From: Gnetum montanum
Lineage: Eukaryota > Streptophyta > Gnetopsida > Gnetales > Gnetaceae
Direction: 5' to 3'
Assembly (NCBI GenBank): GCA_015680685.1
Contig: MNCI01002043.1
Coordinates: 209,843-273,842, forward strand
Length of the DNA: 64,000 nt
This document shows, in pieces, positions 34,984-46,430 of this stretch. The notes beneath the pieces were generated by a model. The model saw nothing but the letters and a program-made list of their open reading frames with translations, was not told the origin of the DNA and searched no databases. Position 1 is the stretch's first letter. Each line of letters opens with the position of its first letter. Made by a program: the position numbers and the translations under genes.

Positions 34984-35989
34984 TGATGAGCGGTGAGGTA
35001 CCCCTACGCTCAACCATACGAATACAAGTGTTTCATACACGATCCAGTTAAATTCCAAGGACTAAGTGCCTATGTGCCTTTGTGGAACAAGGAAGGGTTG
35101 GTTGATCATTGTCTTCCCAAACTTACTTGTATGTCACGATTGTATGGTTAAGTAAGCTTGAGGCATATGATTTTTATAGCTTTTATGTTTTTATGTCCTG
35201 TGCTAATAGGGAAAGAGAGATATAACTAAGTGACTAATTTAACTTAACTACTAATTAACTAGGCTTTAAACTAATCCTAACACCAGTATCCATTCTCACT
35301 TGCCGTACACATCCTGAACCAGCACAACACTACTGGGATTACCAAACGCTAATCGTTACTATGTTACCAAGTGTTACACGCATGCTCGAAGTGATCGTAC
35401 TGTGTGTGCTAATAATAAAAATGTAAAGTGCATAAAATAAAATAAAATAAATGTAGAAGAAAATAAAATAAAGGAAATGAGTAAGAAAACAAATCTCAAG
35501 TGTTGCAAGGATGAATCCAAAAGCTCGTTTTTATTGTCGTACACAAGGTGTGCTCAGGTACATAATGCTCAAATAAAGATTCGTCCACACTTAGACCTCC
35601 TGCTGCGGGAACTTGGCTAGAGTTGCGCTACTTGACTCCTAAAAGACTTCCTCCTTTAAATTCTTCTTCTTTTCTTCTTCTTCTTTTTCTACTTGACTAT
35701 TGTGTGCCTGGGCACCATATTTATAGGCTTGGGAGCAACTACCCTAATAATTACAAAAACTGCCACTCTAATTTTAGAGAAAATGCCCCTCTAATTTTAG
35801 AGAGAAACTACCACTCTAATTTTAGAGAAACTACCCCTCTAATAATAACCACTCTAATAATTAGAGTAACTGCCCTAATAATAACCACTCTAATTATTAG
35901 AGTAACCGCTCTAATAATTACCACTCTAATTATTAGAGTAACTGCCCTAATAATAACCACTCTAATTATTAGAGTACCCGCTCTCATCA
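34984..35989 (-). repeat. 3' LTR of R2
   Basis: 1006 bp, tgatgagcgg ... ctctcatca. Inverted TATA box tatttataggc at 35718-35728. U3 contains the AATAAT/CTCTAATTATTAGAG minisatellite (about 35838-35978). Confidence 0.9.
35838..35978. repeat. 36-bp palindromic minisatellite in R2 U3
   Basis: About four 36-bp units each containing ctctaattattagag, a near-perfect palindrome. The other LTR has about 2.6 units at 42885-42975. The LTR length difference (37 bp) is close to one unit. Confidence 0.8.
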
Positions 35990-36000
35990 TACCCCCATGA
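35990..36000 (-). other. Polypurine tract of R2
   Basis: The minus strand reads TCATGGGGGTA immediately before LTR TGATGAGAGC. Confidence 0.8.
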
Positions 36001-37950
36001 TTGAATGAAAACTCATCCTCGAGTTCCTTACAAAATATTGGAAAGGTATGGGATTATTGACTAATTGACAATTGACGGATAACAGACTCAACGTGCCCAG
36101 TGGACAGATCAATAAGCATATTACAACATTGTGGTGAACAGTCATACATCAATGACATCCAAGCCTTTATTTGGTAGCTTGTAGAAAAAGAGAGAGAAAG
36201 AAAATGAAGTGTGTTGCCGCCAATGCTAAGATTGCACCTTCTGTTATTTATCCATAGCCACGCCACCAAACTTGCCCCTTTCGTAAATGCTCTAGTTCCA
36301 GTCCATCCTGAGTGCTTCCTCCAAGCCTAGTCCATTATTTGTATGATCGCCATTTGCACACAAAACACAGTTACAATTGAGCAAGGATAGATAAACCACA
36401 ATGCAATTGATACCTTGCCTTGAGATGAAGCGCATTGGTTGAGTTGTGGTTATGGAAAAAACTAGTTTGGAGATTTATCACAGGTGACTACCCAAGGTGT
36501 AGGGGTTAGATGAATAGTAAAATGGAGAAAATTGAAAAATTTGTGCTAAGGCCCCCATGACTAAGAGTGAACCTTTAGTAGCTATAAGATGGAAAAATAT
36601 GAGAAATAAGAAAGATGGGAAAAAATAACAACAACAACACTAATAAAATGGATGTTATGAATGGGGATGAAACAAGAAATGATTGATTGCAAGAAATTTC
36701 TAAGGAAAGGAAGTTAACAATTGCACCAAAAAGGAATGCCAGTGGGTCCTCCCCAAAGCAAGCTCATGCCTTTTATGCCCTGACAAACCCACAAACCAAA
36801 GAATCCGTAGGCTCTAGGAATGTCATTTGGAAGTAAGAGTTAAAAACTTACCCACAAGAATTCACCAAAGAAAAACAATGCATCAACCTAGAAATAGACT
36901 GATGATAAAACTAACAATGAGGTGGAAAAATGGGGAGAAAGATGGAGAGAAGAGAATGGAATGGAATCCAAAGAACAAGGTTGTGTAAAGTCTCTTGTGT
37001 ATTTCATGGTTAATGTGACTGAGTAAAACTCATCCCAAATCTAGACTCAAACAAACCACATCCAGTGACCTCGCATCAACACACTTGACCAATCCATCCA
37101 CTTGAAGCAACAAGAATGCTTCCACAAAGAGTCACCACCATTCTGAGGAGAGTGAGATGGAGAAGTAGGAAGCGAGAAAGGGCCTTAGTTAGAGGGAACC
37201 CTTACGCATGGATAACATATCTTTCTAGTTCCATAACCAGTGCTTGTAGCCCTTTTATTTAGTCTAAGGGGTGTGCTTTGAATTTCCATGTTGTTGTTTT
37301 TTTTTTTGAATGGGAACCACACCATGCAAAGACCCATGCATTTTTTTTGCATTTATTTTGTCTAAGGGGTGTGCTTTGAATTCTCACTTTTTTCCTTTTT
37401 TTTTTCTTTTTGTATGAGAAACACACCATGCAAAGACTTATTATTTTTATTAGCTTAGCTTCCTGATAATGGAGCAACGTCAGAACGGTAAGGAAAACCC
37501 AAGAAGGAAACATTCAAGCACCCAAGAGAATGGCTAGCACAAATGCATCCAATCCCCTTGAAGTTACACCCTTTTCAATCCTTGAGTCCTTCCTTAGTTT
37601 GAGAAATGCCCAATCACCAATTCGTTGATAGTTCTATTATTTAAAGAAAGGGACTATATAGTTCCAAGCCAAGAGAGACCATAGAAATTCATGGATGCAT
37701 GGACGACGTGGACTCATTTCCTATTATATCAAAAGAACCATACCTTAGTATCAAAATTATAATTCAAAGGTAAAAACCAAACATTAGCAATCACTATGAT
37801 ATAATTTAGTCCACCATCATGAGCACTTATTAGATGACGAACAAAAGCAAATCAAGCAAACAAGTAAAAATATGAATGATGGTGTAAAACAAAAATAAGA
37901 AAAGCTAGAAAAATATGTAAAACAAAAATTCAAAAAGAACTGAGGGCCTA
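36001..37950 (-). other. 3' non-coding internal region of R2
   Basis: Inverted counterpart of A 3721-5491 and F 59500-61405. No conserved open frame. Poly-purine/pyrimidine tracts near 37300 and 37390. Confidence 0.75.
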
Positions 37951-37956
37951 GAATGG

Positions 37957-38728
37957 TTAGCATAGGTGGCCATCTCTCCCACGACTAAGTTGGAAGGAGG
38001 AGATCTGAAATAGTGAGCAAGGTTGTCCATCAAGAGAGGTAGCATGTGTATTGGCTGTTCTAAGCTCATGAAAAGGTTTGGTTTGTTGCATGTTGACCAA
38101 AAGTTTCTTATCTAAGTTCTCAGGTTTGTATATTGGCATGGCCCCTAAAGGAAAAGTTGCATAAATAATATAAGGTCCTTCCCATAGTGTTTGAAATTTA
38201 GTACATTGTGGCACATGTGTGGGATTTCAATAGAGAACCTTATCTCCCAGTTCGAAAGGTACATCCTTTTTCGCTTAATTCCACCAATGGTTTGGCAACC
38301 TTTGAAAAGTTCTTAATAAATCTCCTATAGTAGCCAGTATGTCCAAGGAATGATAAAATATTTTTAACAATTTCCGGTTGATGGGCAATTTCTTGGATAA
38401 CTTTGATTTTCTTGAGATCTACCTCTATCCTTATGTGTGAGATTTTGTGCCCTATTTGTTGAGGAGCAAGCTTAGAATTGATAATTACTAATTTTCCATT
38501 TTTAATGAACATGTATTCCATATCGGTGGGCAATGGTTTCAACTCAAGAGGCTCTTGCTTAAATTTCTCAGGGATTTCCAACTTCCCCCAATTGACATTT
38601 TCAAGGTTAAGACTTGGCAGTCGGTGGTGGACTTGCTCTAATGCATCTATGCTATCGATGTAAGCACAAGTCAAACTCTTGGTTGTTTCCATGCATATGA
38701 GTGAACTGCTTTCTTGATCAATTGTCAA
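37957..38728 (-). pseudogene. R2 pol with two internal deletions
   Basis: A 162-residue open frame (38240-38728) starts with the pre-RT linker (KLEIPEKFKQEPLELKPLP) and at residue 91 passes in frame into the distal RT part (IGHKISHIRIEVDLKKIKVI ... FLGHTGYYRRFIKNFSK). The fingers and palm, including the FMDD box seen in F, are missing. Near 38245-38255 a second junction leads to the integrase tail (37957-38214: FQTLWEGPYIIYATFPLGAM). No polymerase or integrase activity is possible. The first junction keeps the frame, which is noteworthy in an element full of stops. Confidence 0.85.
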
Positions 38729-38859
38729 CCACTGGGTGCCTTCCTATTTTGTGGCTGCTACATACACGCATCTTTATATATTAATGTCTTGTGCACATAG
38801 ATTGCATGCAGGCAATGCTAAACTTTGCATAACCCATGATCTCTGCACGCAATTGCACC

Positions 38860-39470
38860 CTATGTCACTGTATGTGATGCATGGAACTTTTTCTTCTCGA
38901 TCTTTTTGAATGTATTTTCCTTTGATATTTCTAGGGAAAGATCACGGATTCCTAGGCATGCATCGATGGTGCTTAGCCATGCTCTTCTCATTATGATTGG
39001 GAAGTCCCCCTTTCTGTTGTTCACATGAATCACTAGGAAGTCAACTAGGTATGACCACCCATAAATAGTGGTAACAACATCTTCCACCAGTCCCAATGGG
39101 ACAGTTATGGACTGGTCGGCCAACTCTAGATGGATGTTGCTCTTTTTCAATGGAGGCAGGTTTCAAGCCTTGTACATTTCTTGAGAAATCAAGTTGACAC
39201 CAGAACCTGAATCCAAAAGAGTGTTCCATGGTGCATTTTCAGCGATTTGTAAGTATATTAGAGGACTCCCAGGATTAGATAATTTCCTAGGAAGGTGGCT
39301 AGCTTTGATCCAATCGGTGATGTCATGTGTTAGCATGACCGTATGCATTAAGTACGGTGGTTGAGTTGAAGGAGGCTCCGAAGTTTTGATTGATACTAAG
39401 GCATCTAAGGAATCAGCCGCTTGTGATTGCAAGGGCTTGGTTAGTCTGTTGGTCCTAAAGAAAGGTCTTC
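38860..39470 (-). pseudogene. R2 protease region
   Basis: Minus-strand retropepsin with intact LLDSGSGVNLIS at the end of the open frame 39163-40215. It is stopped by TGA at the Trp codon following EMYKA and continues at 39150-38860 in the neighbouring open frame (FPIIMRRAWLSTIDACLG). One stop codon therefore separates the catalytic Asp from the flap half. Confidence 0.82.
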
Positions 39471-41900
39471 TCTTCATGTGGTTGTTGGAACCAACAGTAG
39501 GTTGAGAGTTAACAGCCCTTGTGGCATTCCGTTGTTGTAGCTGGGTAGGGATTTTCCCTTGCATCGCTGGAGCAGGTGGTAATGGAGTTATCGGTGTGAG
39601 AGTTGCGGATGGATTTGGAGGGTGGTATGTCTGTGGGTTATCTCCCCTAGGAGGAGTCCTATAATAATCCCAAGTTTGATAGTGATGTTGTGGTGTCACA
39701 TGATAAATAGAGTCACGTGGAGAGATTGGCTGCTGCACGTAGTAGCTATATGGATCCAGTTGCCGGTACGGGTATTGTTGCCTTGGTGGTGGCATCCCCC
39801 ATGACTGTGGGTATTGCCACTGTTGATGTTGCTCAATAGGTTGTACTAGAGTTCCACTTGGATAATATGTTGAAGGTTGATGAAACTGCCTTGGGTTACC
39901 TTGGGGATACAGTAACCGTAAGGGTGCTTGCCATTTATTAAGTTGTGGGTTGACTGCATACATCCCAGACTCTTGCAGATGTGAGATTACACGGCAACAT
40001 CCCTTAGGATGGTCATATTGAAATATTTCACATCCACTATCATTATCCATTTTCGACTCCACAACTTCTTCAATGATGGCAACTTTTCCCTTACCCTTGC
40101 TACGTGCATGTTCAGCTTCTCTCTTTTTTCTTTTTTCATGATCACTACCTTCCTTTCTAGATTCCTCTATTATTTTAAGAACAGTTTGAAATCTATTTTC
40201 TAGGGAATCCCACATTTGGTCTACCTTTGCAAAACTTCTGATATCATCTTTTGGATAGGAAAAGTTTTCCTATTCACCATCTCTTCAAGTGGTGACTCTT
40301 CTTCATCCTCACAAAATATTACTCCCCTCTTCCAAAGGGAAGTATCTCGATTATAATCTTCTAGACTTTCTCTCTTCCGTAGCTCACCTTCTTCCTTAGC
40401 AACTTGCTCCAATAGTCTTTGAATTTGAAGGAACCTAAGCTCGGATAGTCTCCCTTGGGCATACGTTCCAAGGATTCTCCTTGTTTCATGCCTAAGACCA
40501 TCCACGAGATGACGCAGTTGATGCCATTGCAAATAACCATGGCCAGGACAATGATGTAACACTGTGTAATAGCAGCCCATGGTAGCATCCAAGGGTTCAT
40601 CATTTCCTTTCTTCCATCCTTGAATTTGTTTTCGCAGGTTAGACACTTGAGAGTATGTTTGATACTTATCATTAAATAGTTCTAACATCGTAATCCACCT
40701 CTGAATGGATTCCAGTTCTAAGGACCAATACCAGCTTTCTGCTTCTTTCAGTAGTGTCCTTGGGAATAACTTTAGTTTTTGCCATTCATTCTCGATGTTC
40801 TGTGAGGCACACGCATCATGGAATGCTTGTAAGTGGTTTTGAGGATCAGCGTTGTATCCCCCTTCAAATCGTGGGATATTGTTCATGTCTAACCTCTTGA
40901 TCCTACTATTCTTTTGGTGCCTTGTTGGAACTCTTACGGCCTCCATGATATCTAACATGCTTATGGTTGCGAGTAGTGGTTCTTCGTGGTCATCTCGTTT
41001 ATAGCATCTGTGATGTCTACGTGGTTCCCTACTCTCCCTTCTTCTATGTCATGATTCCCTAGAGTACCCTCATCCTCGTTCTTGACTATCTCGTTGATGT
41101 TTTTCACTCTGTCTTTCTTTATTCTCACGGTTAGTTTCCTTATGACTGCGTCCCAACACCAAAGGAGAGGGTGAATGTGACGATGAAGGTGAAGAAGAAG
41201 GAGAACCATTGTCATGATGGTGTTTTCTACCTTCTCTTTGATGGTCTTGGCCTTGATCATGATTACTATCAGAACGTCCGCCCTTATCGTGTGTTTGTGT
41301 TCCCTTGTTGAACACTTTGTGTTTTTGGGGATCAGAACCAGGGTTATGAACTGTGGAGTGGAGGTTCTAATACACCACCTCCTAATCATCATTAAGAGGG
41401 GGAACATCATTTGGTGGGGAACTTGTTGAAACCAGTTCGCCATCCCCAATTTTGCTTAAAACATGTGGGGCGTAATGGGGTCATTTATCCTTCAAGGATG
41501 CATGGTAACTCTCCTATCGTAAGTCCCGTTGACGTTGCGCTTCTGTGAGATGATAGTCCCTTGTGTCATGATTGCATGCAACATATTCCACATATAAAAG
41601 CGGCATGCCTATTCATGTGAGAGCATGAAGGAGCATGTTGGGGACTGATCGGTCTGGAGGCAACACTATGTTACCCTCCAAGTCTCTCCAACACAGTTGT
41701 TCATCTTGGTGGAGGATAAAGGTGAAATCGGGTACATTCTCATCATGATGAGTATATACTACCCAAAATTGTTGAGGAACTGGTGGATCTTGGTTACGTG
41801 TATGATGTTGCTGACTGTCTCTTGTGTTAGTCCTAGGCAGTGAAATGCTCTTGTCCGAAGAAGAAGACATTTTTGTCTTGTTCGATGTGCAATTTACCAT
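39471..41900 (-). pseudogene. R2 gag
   Basis: The best preserved 5' end of the family: ATG at 41900 (MVNCTSNKTKMSSSS), with the DEQLCWRDLEGNIVLPP block before a stop near 41613. The middle part has the Ser/Pro tract and an Arg/Ser/His/Glu stretch (41315-41000). The Gag core lies in a 245-residue open frame (40221-40958: FEGGYNADPQNHLQAFHDAC, HLVDGLRHETRRILG). A 350-residue frame (39163-40215) covers the charged helix, CEIFQYDHPKGCC (second Cys changed to Phe) and the Gln/Pro/Tyr-rich tail, and runs into the protease. Confidence 0.85.
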
Positions 41901-41997
41901 TGTCTTATCTTTCCTTTGATCAACCCTAATGGTTCATTCTAACGTCCCAACGATATGGATGATTTCCTATGTTCTACGTAGCACACAAACAACTAAG

Positions 41998-42015
41998 TCC
42001 CTGGCAACAACGCCA
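41998..42015 (-). other. Primer-binding site of R2 (tRNA-Asp type)
   Basis: Minus strand TGGCGTTGTTGCCAGGGA, three transition-type mismatches to the tRNA-Asp complement; one base from the LTR end. Confidence 0.82.
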
Positions 42016-42016
42016 A

Positions 42017-42985
42017 TGATGAGCGGTGAGGTACCCCTATGCTCAACCATATGAATACAATCGTTTCATGCATGATCCGGTCAAATTCCAAGGACTAAGT
42101 GCCTATGCACCTTTGTGGAACAAGGATAGGTTGGTTGATCGTTGTCTTCCCAAACTTACTTGTATGTCACGATTGTATAGTTAAGTAAGCTTGAGGCATA
42201 TGATTTTTGTAGCTTTTATGTTTTTATGTCTTGTGCTAATAGGTAGGAGAGAGAGATAACTAAGTAACTAATTTAACTTAACTATTGATTAACTAGGCTT
42301 TAAACTAATCCTAACACCAATATCCATTCTCACTTACCGTACACATCCTGAACCAGCACAACACTACTAGGATTACCAAACACTAACCGTTACTAGTTTA
42401 CCAAGTGTTACACGCATGCTCGAAGTGATCGTACTGTGTGTGCTAATAATAAAAATGTAAAGTGCATAAAATAAAATAAAATAATAAAATAAAGTAAATA
42501 TAGAAGAAAATAAAATAAAGGAAATGAGTAAGAAAACAAATCTCAAGTGTTGCAAGGATGAATCCAAGAGCTCGTCTTTATTGCCGTACACAAGGTGTGC
42601 TTAGGTACACAATGCTCAAATAAAGATCTGTCCACACTTAGACCTCCTGCTGCGGGCACTTAGCTAGAGTTGCGCTACTTAACTCCTAAAAGACTTCCTC
42701 CTTTGAATTCTTCTTCTTTTCTTCTTCTTCTTTTTCTACTTGACTATTGTGTGCCTGGGCACTGTATTTATAGGCTTGGGAGAAACTACTCTAATAATTA
42801 CAAAAGCTGCCACTCTAATTTTAGAGAAACTACCCCTCTAATTTTAGAGAGAAACTACCATTCTAATTTTAGAAAAACTTCCCCTCTAATAATAACCACT
42901 CTAATTATTAGAGTAACCACTCTAATTATTAGAGTAATCACCCTAATAATAACCACTCTAATTATTAGAGTACCAGCTCTCATCA
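42017..42985 (-). repeat. 5' LTR of R2
   Basis: 969 bp, collinear with 34984-35989. Inverted TATA box tatttataggc at 42765-42775. Followed by TSD atagg (42986-42990). Confidence 0.9.
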
Positions 42986-43330
42986 ATAGGGGAGACCCTT
43001 GTAGTTGTTCATGGACCTCTATAGGCAAAAACTCCACAATGGGTCTAAAATTGAGTTCCACTATGATAGTGGACATGATGGACTTCTCTTGAATAGCCTA
43101 AAGACACTCATTAGAGAGTGTTAGAAGTTGTCCTTATTTTGGAGTTGGTAGCGTATTAACTTTTGTCTACATAGATTACCCTGTTATGGGTGTAGGTTGA
43201 TGGATACTATAGGATTGTGCCTCTTTCTCTGCAAGATGATTTTGTTCTACGTCTTGTCCTTTACCTCTTCCTCTAGGTCTTTTCTCCCTTGGTTGTAACG
43301 GTCCTCTAGCTTTAGGTCTCTTTGGTAGTA
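42986..43330 (-). pseudogene. J ORF, N-terminal part
   Basis: The minus strand begins with a basic stretch (KRPKARGPLQPREKRPRGRG, about 43325-43265) typical of the start of this ORF type, then acidic/polar sequence with stops, then MSTIIVELNFRPIVEFLPIE (43076 down), reaching the R2 insertion point at 42986. It continues at 34983. A basic N-terminus could bind nucleic acid; this is inference. Confidence 0.5.
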
Positions 43331-43340
43331 TCTACAATCA

Positions 43341-43859
43341 AAAAGAATTTTAAGATTACTCAAAAATTCCAAAAAAAATTCTTAACAATTCATAACCCTT
43401 CTTCAAATTTTTGGTTTTGATCAAACTCATTCTTTATTATCAAATTTATTTTTAATTCAGATTACAGGGTTAGAAAAAATTGTTACTCTAAAAAAACCCT
43501 TTCTAAAAAATCCTTAATCAAATAATTTCAAATAATTAGAAATAAATTTATCTGAAATGACCTAACACAATATTTGATTTATTATTTAAAACATATTTGT
43601 TGGCACATTTTAGCCATACCATGGAGTAGTCTTTATAAGGTTGTGATGATACATTTTAACAAGAAAAATAACACTTTGGAAGATTTTCTCTACTTTTAGA
43701 ACTGCATGATTCCCTCATCCAGAATATATAAAATTACTTGTCCAATCCCTTTTTGTTCAGTTAGCTCCAGATTCTGGTTACAAATGAGTTGCTATCATTA
43801 ACATTGATGCACGTTATGGCAATGGAACAACAAATAGCTTTACTATGAAGTGTTTCATC
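43341..43859. other. AT-rich sequence, unassigned
   Basis: No LTR, PBS or motif recognised. The missing 5' end of J should lie here if it was not deleted. Confidence 0.4.
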
Positions 43860-44395
43860 ATCTTCAATTTATCTCACTTAAATGTTTGAGATTCACACAA
43901 ATCTACTTTTCTTTCTTTTTCCTTTCTAAAATCCATTAAATCTCACTCTATTTCTAGTTTTCTTGTGAAAATTCTCTCTAGGAGAAATTAGGAGTATATT
44001 TTAGTAGAATTATGCTTAAGAATTTTTTCAAAAGTTTATTTGTTTCAAGCAACGAACTATAGGGACTATATAGACTAACTAACTTGACAAAATAGGAATC
44101 TTTAATGACTCGAAATGTTTGACAAGGTTAGCTAAATTTCTGTTACAATAGCTAGTTATAATTTTATACACAAACATAGCCATTTCAACAAGCACAACAA
44201 CAACTACATATTTACAATTAGTTCGCTCTATTATCATTGAGTTTATTTGGAGGTATCTAGGCCTTGGTGTTGCTAGAGACCAGCAAACACCTAAACTCAG
44301 GTTTGAAGGAACACCTTCATTTCTTGTGATCCCAGTCATAAGATCGAAGGCCAACATTGGCAATCCTAAGTGATTGCCATCAATATTCAAATGGT
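43860..44395 (+). repeat. GX-type LTR fragment (R/U5)
   Basis: Collinear with 26770-27260: tttgaggtatctaggccttggtgttgctagagac-like block (44244-44282; matches 27160-27196), preceded by the ctctaggagaaattaggagta block (43976-43996). U3 is missing. Flanked on the right by about 200 bp of unassigned sequence. Confidence 0.7.
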
Positions 44396-44589
44396 CATTT
44401 GTCCAAAAAAAATAAGTTTGTTGGCTTATGTTAGATTACAACGTGATTATCTCTTATTATTCTTACCCTTACTTTGTTCTTCCAAACGTTAGAAAATTTT
44501 TGGCACAAGTCATAAAAAACTATGTGTAACGCTCTCCCCAACAATTGAGATGGTCACTTTGTAAGTTAAAGGATTCAAGAATGACGCAA

Positions 44590-44799
44590 ATTGGATGTGT
44601 GATGAGAAAGATATAAAGCTCTAAAGTTTTAAAGCTAGAAAAATAGCATGAACTCCCTATGCATGGAATTAGGAAATAAAAATTTTCTTGATAGTTTATA
44701 TGAATATATAGATTTTTATAGGGTAGATATTGTAGATGCAACATCATTGATGTGATATTACTGAGGCTCATATATCATATCTATAATATAATCATTGAA
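44590..44799 (-). repeat. Truncated 3' LTR of L
   Basis: Only the U3 and TATA region (tttttatagg, about 44713-44722) remain, with gatattgtagatgcaac-type motifs as in other LTRs of this type. The inner end is near ataatca (44799). Confidence 0.5.
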
Positions 44800-46430
44800 C
44801 TTTTAAAAAGTTTTCTAAAATCTGATGGAAAAAATGATTGAAATGGATATTCTTGAAGATGTAAAAATGATCCAAAGGGTTCTTGACCATAAAAGATCCT
44901 TAGAATATTAGAATTTATCATCAAAAGTATGTAAAAGAAGGAATTTGGGCAAAGATAAGTCAACTATGCTTTTAGGAGATGGTTTAATTAAAATTGCTAA
45001 GCTTATGAGTGAATATGAATATGTAGGGAAATCATGATGATTGTTTGAGTATTTAAGAGGTACAAGATAATATGAAACTAATCATCAAGTATGAAATACA
45101 AGAGTTATATGAGTCCTCCCCAAAGTAGGCTCTTACTTTTAATACCCTTGTATAACCACACCTACAAATATCTGTAGACACTTAAGGAGTTGAATATAAA
45201 TCATACATGTTTTCCAAAATGCTTAAGTGAGTATTTCCCCAATAAGAAAATAATACTATATTATATAAAAACCATCAAATTATAATTATATATAACAGTG
45301 AGATGGAATGGTACTAGTAGAGATTATAAGAAATGGAACTTCAAGTGTCTTACCATAGGCATAACGAATTCTATGTGTAATGCATGATTAAAATGATTAT
45401 TAGCCTTTCTATCCAAGATCTAAACCAAGTCCATACCATTTACCAATGACATCGCATTGTATCATCCTAAAACTAATTACTCTAAGACTATCAAAACTGC
45501 AAGAAATATTATTACTTGGTAATGAAGTAGTAGGAAGTAATTTTATCACTGTATAGTTTATGTGAAAGAAGACTTGGCCATTGGACAAAAGAGTGCCTTC
45601 AGGAATTGGTAACATGTCTTTCTAGTGGAATCCCAAGAAATTTTTATTATGTGTATTTATTATATTATTATTGTATCAACCTTACCAAAGGACTATCTTT
45701 AGACATGGGTAACATGTCTTTCTAGAGACATGTTAAGGCAACACTTATTTTAGAATATACTTCTATTTTTTATTAGAAATCAAGTAAATAATACAACTTA
45801 ACAATGTAATAAGACTCATAGTGGTAGCTTTAGAGAACCATAAATCCCTTTAATGTCACACCCATTTTCATTCCCACTTGATTCTTCACTTTTCCATCCA
45901 AGCATAATGATCATAAGTTTATTTTAGTATTATTGTGAAAAGAATGACATTATGTCCATGGTAAGAAAATTGTATTATTGGAAATGAATGGATGAATGAT
46001 GTAGTATCTCTATATATACAATCAATCCTTTAATGATTTGATAACATAGAGTGAAATTCTCATTGTTTTAGCTACATCCTACTTATTCCTTTACACTTTA
46101 TTAAAATGATCAACAAAAATATATACATGAAAAATGGTAAAACTATAAAAAGAATGAGAAATAGGTTGGAATAGAAAAATATAAAAAATAATTCAAAACA
46201 TATTAAAGAATGTAGAAAGTGCTAAAATTTTGAAAATTATTAGAAAAATGTAATAAAAAGAGTGTTGCGTACCTAAGTATAAAAAATGACACCCCCACGA
46301 CTATTCTATAAAGTGGAAATTTGAAAAATTGAAGAAGTGAGTGGTCTTGTGTTCAAGGTAGAATCTTTAGAGGAAGGAAAGTAATGGAATGATTTGACTT
46401 GCTTAATATTGATAAGGATTATCTTATGTG
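44800..46430 (-). other. 3' non-coding internal region of L
   Basis: Contains the family block gtcctccccaaagtaggctc (45115-45134), which lies in the same place in R2 and, inverted, in A and F. No open frame of note. Confidence 0.6.

Larger units (their letters stand above)
34984..42985 (-). mobile_element. R2: reverse Athila-like element with internal pol deletions
   Basis: 8.0-kb element with both LTRs, PBS, PPT and a perfect 5-bp target duplication. Collinear with A and F, but pol is reduced to a pre-RT linker, the RT thumb side and the integrase tail. Relative to F, about 0.69 kb (RT core) and 1.6 kb (RNase H to integrase core) are absent. The protease motif is intact. It lies inside the ORF of J. 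The exact target duplication with an already unusual coding content is compatible with mobilisation as a deletion derivative, though deletion after insertion cannot be ruled out. Confidence 0.9.
31497..43340 (-). mobile_element. J: reverse non-autonomous LTR element, split by R2
   Basis: The 3' LTR (31497-32347) and PPT (32348-32357) are followed by a decayed minus-strand gene in two parts, 32700-34983 and 42986-43330, separated by R2 and its target duplication. No Gag, protease, RT or integrase is visible. The 5' LTR is not found: beyond 43340 the sequence is AT-rich and unassigned. The LTR belongs to the same broad type as those at 8506 and 62399. Confidence 0.7.

Noticed and set aside
35623-36000. 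125-codon open frame with repeated TTLIIRVTALI
   Set aside because: It is the translation of the U3 minisatellite in the R2 LTR. The matching frame in the other LTR differs in length, and the repeat is open on both strands.
34979-42990. R2 as an intact autonomous element because of its perfect duplication
   Set aside because: RT core, RNase H and integrase core are missing and gag has stops.
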